Below, piece by piece: positions 1 through 11,381 of a DNA stretch of 64,000 nucleotides. Each line of letters begins with the position of its first letter. The first letter of the stretch is position 1. The notes beneath the pieces are model-generated. The model saw only the letters and a program-made list of their open reading frames with translations. It had not been told where the DNA came from and made no database searches. The stretch lies in the NCBI RefSeq assembly GCF_036320965.1, contig NC_092265.1:2778501-2842500 (forward strand), read 5' to 3'. Origin of the DNA: Panulirus ornatus (lineage: Eukaryota; Arthropoda; Malacostraca; Decapoda; Palinuridae). The position numbers and the translations under genes were made by a program.

Positions 1-117
1 CCATCTTGCTTTATAGTCGATGTTAATTCCGTACTGGAAAAATTGCAGTGGCTGTTCATCATGTAGATTCCACTTTTGTGAGAATTAAAGATAATTTTCA
101 TAGGAAATAGCTGTAAG

Positions 118-440
118 ATTAATTTACCGGACTCTCCCCCAGCACAGACACCGGGGATAACTGAAAGACTTTATGACCACTCGGCAAAAACCTGTAATGA
201 ACACGATTCGATTATACTGGGAGATTTTAACATACCAGAATCGCGACGTAAATATATAAACTTAATTCTGGCTGCAGAAGGATTTCGTCTGTACTGTGGT
301 GGACTGAAGAAGGATCTGGTACGAGTCATCACCGACAATGAACTGATTCATGTCGATTTCTTTACCAATAGCTTTTATTATTGTTTGCTTCAGTACGACT
401 ATCGTAAAGAAAAAAAAATTACCAAACCTCAGAAGTGAAT
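118..440 (+). pseudogene. CR1/Jockey-like LINE endonuclease fragment (decayed)
   Basis: One frame reads through the block and contains DSIILGDFNIPES, which matches the LGDFN.P core of the apurinic endonuclease domain of CR1/Jockey-type non-LTR retrotransposons. That enzyme nicks target DNA to prime reverse transcription. Upstream, TTACCGGACTCTCCCCC resembles the usual YR(S/T)P motif but is out of frame with the core. The block ends at a stop near 438. An RT remnant in the same orientation begins near 1680, so both may belong to one element. This is a dead copy with no usable start and with frameshifts. The family assignment rests on motif recognition, not on a search. Confidence 0.55.
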
Positions 441-964
441 ATCTTAACAAAGTCCTTGATAAGTTGGGAGGACATAGTTAAATGGAGATAGTGTGGCCTT
501 AGCTTGCTTGATTAAAGGTTCACATTAGTATATCCACAACAAAGGAATGAACGTGTACACCACTGTGTAACAGACGGTCATTTTCTTTATTCGGAAAATG
601 ATGGAACACTGAAGTAACGAGAAGCTTTTTATTAGTAAAACCGGCTCACAAAAAAAAAGGACAGTGAAAGTCATTGCTAGAATGAGAAATTGTAAGATAT
701 ACAACTGGGTAGAGCAAAAAAAGTCAACGTCTACCTAATCGTCTACTGCTGAAAATGACGGGATTAAACCCAGTAGGATATCATAGTTATGACAGAAACG
801 GGAATCATCATTACACTGTATGTTGGTTCTTTACTTGAAACAGTGATTTGGTTCATGACGGCGAGGGAGTGGCAGATAATTAAATGCATTTTTTCCCTCC
901 ATATTTACTCCTGAAGAAGCAGTTATACTCCCAGCTGCAGTGGTCTCATCAAGTGATGATAACA
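441..964. other. No gene seen; probable LINE interior
   Basis: AT-rich sequence with stops in all frames. Its place between endonuclease and RT remnants makes it likely to be the decayed linker of the same LINE, but I recognise no motif in it. Confidence 0.3.
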
Positions 965-1062
965 TTTTGACGTACACGATCAAGATATGCTGTCAGCAGT
1001 ATTGACGTACACGATCAACATATGCTGTCAGTATTGATGTATACGATCAAGATATGCTGTCA
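965..1062. repeat. Short tandem repeat, 32-35 bp unit, 3 copies
   Basis: GACGTACACGATCAA or a close variant (GATGTATACGATCAA) starts at 969, 1004 and 1036, each followed by a near-identical ATATGCTGTCA. Spacing is 35 then 32 bp. The array interrupts the presumed LINE. Confidence 0.8.
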
Positions 1063-1450
1063 CCATGGAAGAGAATGACAGTAGATAGATCACAAGGTGT
1101 CCTGCTGCACTTTATAGGAGAACAATGGAAGAGGTACAATTTAAAGAGCAGCTGTAGCTGACAAAGAAGGTTCCTCAGGTTTAGAAGTGTGCCAGTGCTA
1201 CATACACCAGTAGTCGTAAGATGTTCAGTGTTTTTACACGCTGCTGCAACGCATAAATCTCTCTTCTTCCCAGCAGGTTTGGCCGAAGTCCCGGGGACAG
1301 CAGTACCCTACTCACAGTCTGGTTTAGACAATATCTCAAGCCGTCTACCTCATCCTTTTGCATGGATGAGGAGGCATGTAGTAGTCATGGCAACAGAGTA
1401 ACTCACTAACCAACTGTTCCCTTCCTCCTCTCCCTCTCTTCTTTCTTCAG
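1063..1450. other. No gene seen; overlapping short open frames
   Basis: Short frames are open on both strands (about 60-70 codons) and none is recognised. The right end, about 1400-1450, is a pyrimidine tract that ends in TTCTTTCTTCAG and resembles a 3' splice site. Confidence 0.3.
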
Positions 1451-1500
1451 TGCATTTCTCCACGATCTGGCAGGAGATCACACATTTTATTTCCAACGAG
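1451..1500 (+). other. Candidate short exon (splice-like borders)
   Basis: The left border is a textbook 3' splice signal: CACTAAC branch-like sequence, about 40 pyrimidine-rich bases, then TTCTTTCTTCAG. The right border GAG/GTTGGT is a weak 5' splice site at 1501. In the frame that enters with two bases, the exon reads HFSTIWQEITHFISNE without a stop. Nothing identifies a protein family, and a pyrimidine-rich genome produces such signals by chance. Confidence 0.18.
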
Positions 1501-1679
1501 GTTGGTGGAATTAACCTCTGAATTATAGGTCCTCCAGTGGGCTGAGCAGCAGAGTTTGTCTTGTTCCTCATTTCCTTCTCCTCCAGCGGGAGGAGATGCC
1601 ATATATGTAAAACTGTGATCGCTAATGTTCAATACCTCATTTCAGATATCTTCTTTCAGTTCTCCTGCGTTTATTACTG

Positions 1680-2760
1680 GGCATCAAATACCAGCTCAGG
1701 ATTCTCAGGGTGCTTGGAGGTAATGGCTTAAAGGGCACTTTGAGAACCTGATACAATTATAGATCTCGATTTCATCTACTTTTACGAAGGAAATAAGATG
1801 GCAACCAAACTTAGCTCAGTCTGCACTTTCATATTTCTCAAGCATCCTGTTTGGCAGTCTGCTTCCAGGTAGCTGTCACCACAGAAATTATTGCCCAATT
1901 AACTTGACGTCCATAGTTGGCAAACTCATGGAAACGATCATTTGACAGAACTGTATATCATTTCGAGGTTCGTTGTTAGATTAATGATCTGCAACATGTT
2001 TTAGACGCAGACGTTCGTGTCTGACAAAGTTGCTTGATTTTTTTTTACGGTATCAGTGATATGTGGAAGAAAGTAAAGCAACTGATTTCATTTACATGTA
2101 TTTTCAACGAGGATTTTTTAAGTCCAGCATTAAAGATTACCAGCAAAAGTTGTCACATTGTGTTGTGCTTCATAGGCTGGGAATGGGTTAACTGGCAGTA
2201 AACAAAGAGTAACGATTAATGATCAATGCTCAGAATGGTCGGACGTAACAAGTGGTGTGCTGCGGGGATTAGACTTGAGACCAGGTCTCTCCCGCTACTG
2301 TATATTAATAACTCAGGAATAAAGACTGCAACAGTATTTGAACGTTAACAGCTGCAATCTGACTTAAAGAGATTGATAGACTGGGCTAACGATTGGCTAA
2401 TGAATAGTGATATCGATAAGTGCAAAGCTTAACACATCGGCAGTCAAGAGGAAAAACAAATTAATGTAAGACTCCGTTGATTTACATCAAGTAAATGAAG
2501 AAAATGATGGCAGGAATGTACAGCCGAGTCAGCAGTGAGTATTGGTAGGTCATTCGAATTAAGGCCCTGAGAAAACCATCCTCACTCTCTCTCTCTCTCT
2601 CTACAGTTCACTGGTGCGTTCCCACCTGGAGTATTGTGAGGTTAAGTCTCGTCAGCTTACAGGTAAAAGAAAAAGACTGAGAACAGTGAGAGTACAGACA
2701 GCGTCGTCAGTTTGGAGATTCATTACAAGATATCTTACCCTGCCTTAGGAGGGACTGCTA
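1680..2760 (+). pseudogene. CR1/Jockey-like LINE reverse transcriptase remnant
   Basis: RT blocks occur in the family's order but in shifting frames. INLTSIVGKLMETII is near 1892-1940 (fingers, the YRPISLTS region). A DFIYMYFQRGF-like block near 2085-2120 corresponds to the LDFQKAFD catalytic segment. TSGVLRGLDLRPG near 2257-2290 corresponds to TSGVPQGSVLGP. QLQSDLKRLIDWANDWLMN follows near 2352-2408, and SSLVRSHLEYC near 2606-2638 is the family's C-terminal SLVR.HLEYC motif. In life this enzyme copies LINE RNA into DNA at the nicked target. Many frameshifts and stops make it a dead copy. A (CT)9 tract has expanded inside it at 2585. Confidence 0.7.
2585..2602. repeat. (CT)9 microsatellite inside LINE RT
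   Basis: A perfect CT tract immediately before ACAGTTCACTGGTGCG, the block encoding SSLVR. It creates a fortuitous polypyrimidine-CAG 3' splice-site mimic inside the element. Confidence 0.85.
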
Positions 2761-3367
2761 TCCTCAGGCCCTACCAGTAACAGGTCTGGGACAGCAAGGC
2801 TCCTGACGCTGCACCGAGCACCACATTCATCACAATACATTCTTAGGGACGCGAGGCGCTCGAGGAACCACCTCCTCCTGAAGGTGATGAGCAAGAATTC
2901 ACTGTTGACTTTTATCTCCGGAGATTAACACTGTTCGTCTCAGAGGATAATATAATTCTTAATGCTTCTCTCTCACGCCGGTGGTGGTGGAGAGCTGCGG
3001 AGGGCATGTAAACTGCTAATCTGTTTCTGTCTGAGAGCTTGGTATATAGATCTTGAGTGTTTCAGGGTCGTCAACTCTCACGTTCGGGGAATCTCAGGTG
3101 GTGTTTATGAGAGGAAAGTTTTTGAATATCATTTAAGTGTACGTCTAACATCTGATTTTGTTCCAGTTATATAGCGACTCTTGGTAAGAAGAGTATGAAG
3201 AGGTTAATGACCATAGACCCACAATACGGGTGTATGAAAGGTAATATTCATCGCATTTACTGTAGTACCTTCATTCAGTGAACATTGAAGGCTTTTAACG
3301 CAAAATATATTCATGTAATTCTTTTCTCTCTCTCTCTTAACCTGCTATGTTTGTTCCTCTTTTCCAG
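2761..3367. other. No gene seen; right end resembles an intron end
   Basis: Mixed sequence with no recognisable domain. The last 50 bases hold a CT run, a CTTAAC branch-like element and TTGTTCCTCTTTTCCAG, a strong 3' splice-site look-alike that leads into the exon candidate at 3368. Confidence 0.3.
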
Positions 3368-3511
3368 TAGTAAATCCTGGTCAGCTGAAGAAGTCTTTAC
3401 CCTGGAGAGTCTCGCTCCACTAACGTGATGGTCAACAGCGGACTCTTGGCCTCAGACAGACCCGATGCTGCTGCACTCTCACCACCTCCTGACGTCGTCT
3501 CTGTCTGCAAG
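3368..3511 (+). CDS. Candidate first coding exon of an unknown gene
   Basis: The left border has a branch-like CTTAAC, a pyrimidine tract and TTTTCCAG. The right border is TGCAAG/GTAACC, a reasonable 5' splice site. Inside, ATG at 3428 has G at -3 and G at +4, a fair initiation context. From there 28 codons are open to a phase-0 exon end at 3511; the peptide begins MVNSGLLASDRPD and ends VVSVCK. Upstream frames carry stops, as expected for a 5' UTR. The peptide has no recognised domain or signal peptide. A minus-strand frame is also open across 3397-3669, so coding on the other strand or on neither remains possible. Transcript evidence would decide. Confidence 0.25.
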
Positions 3512-4027
3512 GTAACCCTGGGTGTATAAGCGAATGAAGACTGAGATATACTTGTGCCTGAGTTTTCATTGGCTATTTGGATATGTGTATAGTTCGTACC
3601 TCTAGCTCGACTCAGTATGATTATGGTTAATGAACAATGGTCTTTGTCCTCAATCATCGCCTCCGCCACATCACTTTACCCACGTTGATCACCGCTGGTT
3701 TGCATTGCTCTCACGTATATATGCGTACGTCAGGGAGAAGCCTCTATTTTCTACCGATTTCCAGGAGCATTTCCACCAATACGTCACCGTCCTGCCTCAC
3801 TTCGCTGACTCCCCTGACCATCCCTTGCGCCATGGCAGGCTATATGACCATTAATCCCAACTGGCCTGGCGCAGCTCGCTGGCGGGGACCCTCTCTTCAG
3901 GAGACGGGCAAAGCATACGACGGTAGTGGAGGCCCTGACGACCCATCAAAACACCGAAGTCTGAAGTCAGCAGGACAAGGTATTCCAGACCCTCACGAAG
4001 ACACGCCTACGGCGGCGATGCGACGCT
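3512..4027. other. No gene recognised; 130-codon open frame
   Basis: A + frame at 3637-4029 encodes a Ser/Thr/Pro-rich 130-residue peptide with no domain I know. Adjacent frames are also open, so chance is a sufficient explanation. Confidence 0.2.
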
Positions 4028-4058
4028 AGGAGGGAGGGAAGGAAGGAGGGAGGGAGGG
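4028..4058. repeat. Imperfect GGGA/GGAA tetranucleotide tract
   Basis: About eight imperfect purine-only tetranucleotides, on the edge of a GC-rich block at 4060-4330. Confidence 0.8.
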
Positions 4059-4428
4059 CCGGCCGGGAGCCTCGGTGTGCATACATTCCTGACGTAATCG
4101 AAGCCGCGGAGTGGTGGCCCGCCTGAAGTACGGCAAACATTGGCGGTGATTAGACCAAATAAGGGGCCCGCAGCACACCCAGCCTGCAGGGTCGCTAAGT
4201 GTGCAAGCAAGCGCCCTCACCTGCCCGCACCCTCAGGGGCAGCGCCCCGGGCTCGTTACTTCACAGGGCGTACATTTACTGCCCTCAGGAGTAAGACCTA
4301 CAGAACGTTGCTCCACACGGTGTGGACTAACCATCCTCAGAGCCAACACTTTGGCCTTTTTAACTTCCAGGGTCATAGTGACCACCGTGAGGAAGAGGGT
4401 CTTGTGCCTATTACTTCCAAAGGTGTAG

Positions 4429-4431
<3 letters not shown>
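4059..4431. other. GC-richer unique sequence, no gene seen
   Basis: Locally GC-rich with short open frames on both strands. I recognise no protein motif or promoter element. Confidence 0.25.

Positions 4432-4513
<82 letters not shown>
4432..4513. repeat. (TA)n microsatellite, ~82 bp
   Basis: Perfect TA dinucleotide array. Confidence 0.97.
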
Positions 4514-4515
<2 letters not shown>

Positions 4516-4684
4516 TCACATGATGCAAAATTTCAGTATCTCTCAGAGGGACAGTTACACGTGGGATTCGTGTGTCAGAAGCACTCATGAGAGAGTTACC
4601 AAGTGTGACCCCTCGCTCGCCTGGTGCGGGTCACCCCGTCACGCCATCATGTGGATCAAACAGACACTGGCCGGGTTATGTAAG

Positions 4685-4685
<1 letters not shown>

Positions 4686-4718
<33 letters not shown>
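4686..4718. repeat. (GT)n microsatellite, ~33 bp
   Basis: Perfect GT array. Confidence 0.96.
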
Positions 4719-4723
<5 letters not shown>

Positions 4724-5061
4724 CCAATCACATGATGTATGGCTAGCCCTTCAGAGAGGACACGAGGCTCCTTAACTAGCCGTCACATCACAGGTTTCCA
4801 GAAGCAGATTAAGAAACGTGTCACTGACGAGTTCACGTAACAGGTGTGTTACACAGCAGCTGACGTTACACAGGTGTGTTGTGGTTACGCAGGTATGTTA
4901 CTGTATATATTCTCTATATGGTAAAGTCTATTTTCTTTCTTTTTTCCTGGTTATTGTTTTATTTTCAACATGGTGAGGACTGCTGTGGGACAGTAAGGAA
5001 TATGTAGCCTTCATTAAACAAGTCTTCCGGCTTTGTTATCATTATTCTTCGCATTGAAGAA

Positions 5062-5063
<2 letters not shown>
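4719..5063. other. Unique sequence with short imperfect repeat
   Basis: CACAGGTGTGTT/CGCAGGTATGTT variants recur at 4840-4900. No gene is seen. Confidence 0.35.

Positions 5064-5148
<85 letters not shown>
5064..5148. repeat. (AC)n microsatellite, ~85 bp
   Basis: Perfect AC array. Confidence 0.97.
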
Positions 5149-5150
<2 letters not shown>

Positions 5151-5456
5151 AAGTCCGACGCTTAACATTACTGGAGAACAAACAAGTTCTCTGATTAGTC
5201 GAGGTATTTTTTGCTGATAATCTTGAGCCATCTCGATCGCCTCTCGACACCGTCTTCAGTACGTCGGGCCTGCATTGCACACCCGTCAACTGTGTTTGCC
5301 AGCCACCGTCCCACATCCCCCCCCCCCAACCTTCCCCATCTCTCGACTACCAACTGCAAAGTCCTGCAACTCCTGGCCTGAACGAGCGTTCATAAAATCA
5401 TTATCTCCTACTCCTTAAAAACGACATCCGGAGTCGTATAAGCATCTGGGTGGCGT

Positions 5457-5475
5457 ACACACACACACACACACC
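5457..5475. repeat. (AC)n microsatellite, short
   Basis: About 19 bp of AC repeats. Confidence 0.85.
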
Positions 5476-5482
5476 ACACACT

Positions 5483-5692
5483 AAGGTGTAACCGATTTTC
5501 TAACGTGTAAGTCAAATTCCTGTTCTTAAAATGACATTCTAAGGTGTGAGGGACATTCTAACCTGTCCACAGCATACTAACGCGTGAACCATGCATTGCA
5601 ACTGGTAACCAACATCTTAATGTGTACACAACATTCCAACGCGTTAATGACATTTTAAGGAGAAAACAACATTTCACACGTAAGCAACATTC
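5483..5692. repeat. Degenerate minisatellite, ~22 bp unit
   Basis: Variants of CTAACGTGTAA...CAACATT recur about nine times (TTCTAACGTGTAAG, TCTAAGGTGTGAG, ACTAACGCGTGAA, CTTAATGTGTACAC, CCAACGCGTTAA and others), separated by CAACATT/GACATT blocks. Units are heavily diverged, which suggests an old array. Confidence 0.6.
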
Positions 5693-5848
5693 AATACCAC
5701 AAACAAAAAGGTTTAAGAAAAAAAGGCAACCGAACTTAAACGAGATTAGTTAAACGCGTGAGGGAAATATTCATCAAGGATCCTATTAAACGACCTTTTA
5801 AAGGTCTCCATAACGAGGGGAGGGGGTTGTCGTGCATTCCTCCCTTAT

Positions 5849-5890
5849 GGGTCGTACAGTCGTGGTCAAGAGTCGTGTGTCGTACTTAAA
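5849..5890 (+). repeat. 21-bp minisatellite family, locus 1 (2 units)
   Basis: Two consecutive 21-bp units at 5849 and 5870. The first begins GGGTCGTACAG and ends GGTCAA. They match the unit found at 26.1 and 31.1 kb, and in reverse at 11.3 and 14.2 kb. Confidence 0.6.
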
Positions 5891-7066
5891 GGCTTCTGAG
5901 TGAGCTTGAGTTCTGTACTTAGTAATTAGATCATACAAAGCTGATCATCTCTATACTGCATGTCGTCGTGTTAGTTATTGTTCATCTAGACTACAATATA
6001 CAGTAGCGCTTAACACTTCATCTTGAACAGTAAAGTTCACCAAGTTGAGGACACACCAGAAAGCCGTCTCTCGTCTCGTCTCTGTCCAGAAAATCGTGGA
6101 ACACCTTCAACGAGTTTTTCATTCGTACGTCTTACAGATATCAACTTCTCTCCTTCAAAACTTTTCTCTTTTTTTTACAATGAATGATAACCTAACCTCA
6201 GGAAGACATAAATCGACAATGATTAATGGGTTTTAAAACGTGGATTAATGGGTTACGAGGCGTGGATGGGAGCCGTGGGGGGTTGGGTGTGGTGGTCTCT
6301 CTCCCCCGTCAAGGGGAGACCAGCGACAAGAATCCAATGTTAACTGGTTGCCCGCTGACATCCGGGATTCCAAACTGGACAGGAGGAAAGAGAGGACAGT
6401 GAGCTGCTGCCTGCCCCACTCACTTGCCGAACATGCGTTATTGCCACAAGAATTTACGAGCAAATGCGTATATTTTTCTATCATAAAGGCTAGCCATTAC
6501 CTTAAGTGTTGAACGTTAGCGGACATCAATATTCAACGAACCTAAGTGCATTTAACCAAATCTGGTCATCGCATTAGTTAAACCTCCAGAACTCGGGAAA
6601 TGTAAATAAGGTGAGGGTATAACGACTCAACGAGGGGTTAGGCCAGACACAGATGCCACAGTAGGCACCGTTCAACTTTACGATGGGTTGAACTTGCCAT
6701 TGATTTAAGGTCATTCGTGAAAACAACCGACCATATGTATACATCAAATAACGAGACCCTTAAACCAAGAGTGACGCTGGAATTGATGATACAGTTGTGT
6801 CATTAAATTGATTATCAAACTATAAACATTGACAACTTCAATTGGCCATTTTAAGCAGACGCAAGTACCATCCTCTCGGGCGTTGCCATGCGTCGCTGGT
6901 TGAATTACGTCGCTCTTTTATCATATACACAGTAGCATTAGTAAACAGTGCATGATCACGGAGGGAGCGACATTCTCACTCATGAACTCATCCTTCGCAC
7001 ACATGAATGACATTACCGCCTCGGAGCGTGAGCCATTCTATTAAACAGTTCAGACAGTTTGCTTCA
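5891..7066. other. Unique sequence, no gene seen
   Basis: About 1.2 kb with only short open frames (up to 79 codons), no arrays and no recognised element. Confidence 0.3.
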
Positions 7067-7406
7067 CTATTTGATGTTTGTCCTCGGGTCATCCATGACA
7101 ATATGATCGTCTATAGGACGATGATTACAAGTGTGTGAAGGTATGTATGGTTCACACGCTGGCAAAGTCGATATGTTGGACATGATACAGCCGCCACGGG
7201 GACGTGATCTCGCCTCGTACGTCGCGAACATAAGTCGGCCGTGTATCTCACCGATGATCATACCCAAACCACTTACAAAGATGGAGTTTACAGGTGCGTG
7301 CGGCGTTAAAAGCATTGTCTTCACGATGATGCCGGGAGGTGCGACACATCGCCCCCAGGAACGTGCGGAGGCAAGACCACACCACACTCCGTCCTTCCCA
7401 CAATAA
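7067..7406. other. Open on both strands; unidentified
   Basis: A 106-codon minus frame (7067-7387) and a 91-codon plus frame (7131-7406) overlap in a stretch of balanced composition without microsatellite. Neither product is recognised. It could be an eroded coding fragment or chance. Confidence 0.15.
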
Positions 7407-7432
7407 TATATTCCTCTCTTTGATAATCATCT

Positions 7433-7448
7433 CCTCTCTTCTTCTTCC

Positions 7449-7479
<31 letters not shown>

Positions 7480-7506
7480 TCTTCTTCTTCTTCTTCTTCT
7501 TCTTCC
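7433..7506. repeat. (CTC)n/(TTC)n trinucleotide array
   Basis: CTC/CTT repeats pass into a perfect TTC run. The frame-dependent poly-Ser and poly-Arg translations are artefacts. Confidence 0.95.
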
Positions 7507-7709
7507 CAACAATTGAATCTTTACGTCATTCTTCATTTTGTTGACTCAGACCTTGGTAGCCATGCAGCGTGGTTCACCAAGACCAAGACACCTTTTTCAT
7601 TTGTTTTAGATCTTTTAGAGAACTTTAAGGAATACAAGAAAGCGTTTACTCTAGGCCGCTGTTCCTCGCAGCCACTCGAAACACTTTTCATGAACCTATG
7701 TAATTCGTA

Positions 7710-8273
<564 letters not shown>

Positions 8274-8392
8274 TTGCCTAACCCTGTATCTTGCCTCACC
8301 CTGTATCTTGCCTCACCCTGTATCTTGCTTCACACTGTATCTTGCCTCACCCTGTATCTTGCCTCACCCTGTATCTTGCCTCACCCTGAGTC
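8274..8392. repeat. 17-bp minisatellite, ~7 copies
   Basis: CCTGTATCTTGCCTCAC is repeated head to tail with rare changes (one copy CTTCACA, last copy GAGTCT). The period is not a multiple of 3, so several frames stay open. Confidence 0.93.
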
Positions 8393-8989
8393 TAGCCATG
8401 ACGCGGGATCCCAGACCACCTCGCTTGGGTCTGCGTTGTCTGTGTATCTATGTAACTCTGTGCAGTGTTCTTCCTATGATTCCCACACACTCAGTAACTG
8501 ATGCATTCTCAACCTAATCTTAATGAGGCTCGCCACAAGACATATAAGGGAGATACCTGGCAAATATTGGCCTTTCAGAATTGTTTAGGAATATTTCGGG
8601 CTTTCGAATCTAATACAGCCATCTACCATCTACCTATAAATATATGTACAAAATTTTAACTCTGAATACTCTGATGTTAGAGCATCATTTATGTTGAGTA
8701 TATATTTCTAAGTCACAACGTTCATCACACGTTTTAAGACTCTGATATCAGTAGAGAGCTCTGTATCCAGCAACTGTTAGTACAGAAGATAATGAACAGA
8801 TAAGTCAAAGTTCAGGTTCCCAGAACCATTTGCATAATTATACGAGGGGAAACGGCTGAGAAGCCAGATCCACATCTTCAGTACATGGGATGGGAACCTT
8901 AGCGTTGAGTCCCCGTTGCCGTTAACCGTCTGTTTTGCAAGGAACCACACACACAAAAACTGCCTTCTTTTGGCTTAATCTTTAGGATG
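8393..8989. other. Unique AT-rich sequence, no gene seen
   Basis: Nothing recognised on either strand. Confidence 0.3.
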
Positions 8990-9661
8990 CCTGAGAGAGA
9001 GAGGCTCTCCTCCCCACTCCATAACCTCCCCGTCTTGATAATTAAACCATCCTTATCTGTAAAACTCCCCATCTCTTTTAACCTTCCCTCGCCCCGTGAA
9101 CCGTCTCCTCCCCGCGACTTTCCCCGGCCGGTAAACTCCCCACTCCGCTGATAACGGCAGATTCTGTGAAAAAAGTAATTCGTGACTCCTGCCCACACCC
9201 CGTAAACCGTCTTGGCTGTCAGCCTCCCGCCGCTCCCTGTTCCTCCCCAGCCGCACGATCCACTGCAGCCCCGTCAGGATCTCAACCTCAGAGGTGCTCC
9301 TCCCTCAGTGTGTTTACTCCACCGTATGGACCCTTCACTGCTCCCCGACCATGCAAACCTCTCTCATTCTATTAAACTCACGTGCCCCGTCAACCTCCCC
9401 TGCCTCACCCGCCCCGATATCCTCCCCAGGCCCAGTAACCTTCCCGGCAGCCTCTCTCTCCCTGAAGACCTCCTCGCCCCGATAGTTTCCTCCGCTCCAG
9501 CAGCCTCGCCCCGCATAGTCAACTTTCCTCACCCCGTAAATCTCCTTTGCCCAGGGAGCTTTTCCTGCACCATAAACATCCCTTACCTCCCCCTGAATCA
9601 CCCTAGCTTCGTGAAGCTCCCCCTATACCTTCAGCCTCAATGTCCCCTTAACCTCCCCTAG
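8990..9661. repeat. Degenerate C-rich minisatellite (~18-20 bp unit)
   Basis: CCCCGTAAACCTCCCC-like units recur with heavy drift (CGTGAACCGTCTCCTCC, CGGTAAACTCCCC, CCCCGTCAACCTCCCC, CCCAGTAACCTTCCC). They pass into the cleaner 39-bp array that follows. The long Pro/Leu-rich open frame at 9212-9661 is a by-product of the stop-poor C-rich unit. Confidence 0.65.
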
Positions 9662-9778
9662 CTCCCCTTAATCCTCCCCCGCCTCGTGAACTTCCCCTAG
9701 CTCCCCTTAATCCTCCCCCGCCTCGTGAACTCCCCCTACCTCCCCTTAATCCTCCCCCGCCTCGTGAACATCTCCTAC
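9662..9778. repeat. 39-bp minisatellite, 3 copies
   Basis: Units begin CTCCCCTTAATCCTCCCCC at 9662, 9701 and 9740 and are nearly identical. They look like a recent amplification out of the older degenerate array. Confidence 0.93.
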
Positions 9779-11339
9779 CACCTCCCAAACTGTATATCTC
9801 TGCCTCACAGTCTCTTGCTAATCCTCATTAATTACATTATCTACAGTTCCCTCGTATTTTCACGTCTATCTTAATGGTTATCTTTTAATAGGTAGAACAA
9901 TTAGCTCCCGCCCGTTGATTAGACCATTGCGGGTTGGGGCGGGGCTGGTCAGGGGTATGCGCACGGTATACTCTGGTATACTAATGCACACCTGAAGGTT
10001 AGAGAGCAAATATGGCGCTGGGGGAGATATACTGAGAGAAACACATTTGACTGTAAGCGTCTGCATTCAGCGGAGTATTGGTAAAGCAGGTTCTGGGAAC
10101 GTACTAAACCGGACGTTTTGTGGGTATGTTAATGTGTTCCTCTCCCTGATTGTAGCAGCTTCAAGTTCAGCGAACGCAAGGACCCACAGGAAGGAATTTA
10201 GGTATTCCACTGTAAACTTGCGTCAGCAGTACAATGTACCGTCGAGGGAACCAACGAGTCGAGATTCTTGGAATGTGTTGGGAAAAGTGGGATTAACAAA
10301 GGATGTATGCACTGGAGACGCTTGAAGTAGACCCAGTTGAATGAAAGATTAATCTGGCTTTGAAAAATGAAGTATGCTTTCGCCTGGCATGTTTAGATTA
10401 GCTCATCTGTTGACATTTACAGCAGTAATTGGCTTCTATCTTCCTTTTTTATATTTTCCTATCTGTCTTTTTTTTTTCCATAGCCTTTCTTTATCTCATT
10501 TGAGTCTTGGCTTACTTGAGGATTTTTGACCGTGATAGGAGCCTTGGGTTTGATAAGATATACTGCCGGAGGTACTGAGGAACAGATACATTACTCGTCT
10601 TTTTTGCCTTCATTTACAGGCAACGTACACCTCCGGCTTTGCACCCGCGGAACAGTTCATTCAGACATAAACAAAAGACATGCGCAGTTTAGATTCTAAT
10701 ACTTTTTTCTACTGATAATGGTATTCAATCTCTAACTTTATACTATATGGTCCGTGTACAGTTCCTCTCCTATGAAAATTCGGAACTGAAATACCGATAT
10801 AGACAACTTATGAAACAGAGTGTCGGATATTGTCCTGCACTGTACTATACAGTTGCCTAGATGATGTTATTTGAGGAACCACTGGCCTATATAGTGGCCT
10901 AGATCATGTGACTCAAGGAAAACGATGACCGTCGTAGGTGTTATGATAAAACTTGAGGCATCTATTCACACACACAAATTTCAGGCTCCGTTCTAAATAC
11001 TTATAACCCACCCACAACGACCAGGAGTGGTATTTATCCTATGTACAGCGGGATTCAGGACATGGGTGCGATTATATTGTCCTCCACTGTCAAACAGTCG
11101 AGGAAAAATATGTAACTTAATAATGATGCTCTGATAAACAGATCTCATGAGAAGGCTTCTACATACTCAGGCAAACAGGTTTCCAAATTGTCTTTGTGTT
11201 TACCCAATGATTTCTGTGTAACTTCTTTAACAAGAGGCTTAGAGTGAAAGGAGGAAGGACAGGTCAAGTGACAAGAGGACAAAATCAACATGACGCTTTG
11301 GACTATGTAAATAACCCTTTGTGCAGGACAGCACGAGCC
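9779..11339. other. Unique sequence, no gene seen
   Basis: Short open frames only (longest 92 codons at 10047-10325, unrecognised). Two imperfect copies of a TATA.AGT.GCCTAGAT-type block lie near 10845-10925. Confidence 0.3.
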
Positions 11340-11381
11340 TTGAGCTTGACGGAATGACCCATGAGAACAACGTTACGACCC
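11340..11381 (-). repeat. 21-bp minisatellite family, locus 2 (2 units)
   Basis: On the minus strand, two 21-bp units: one begins GGGTCGTAACG and ends TTCTCAT; the other begins GGGTCATTCCG and ends AGCTCAA. Length and phase match the arrays at 5.8, 26.1 and 31.1 kb. Confidence 0.55.
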
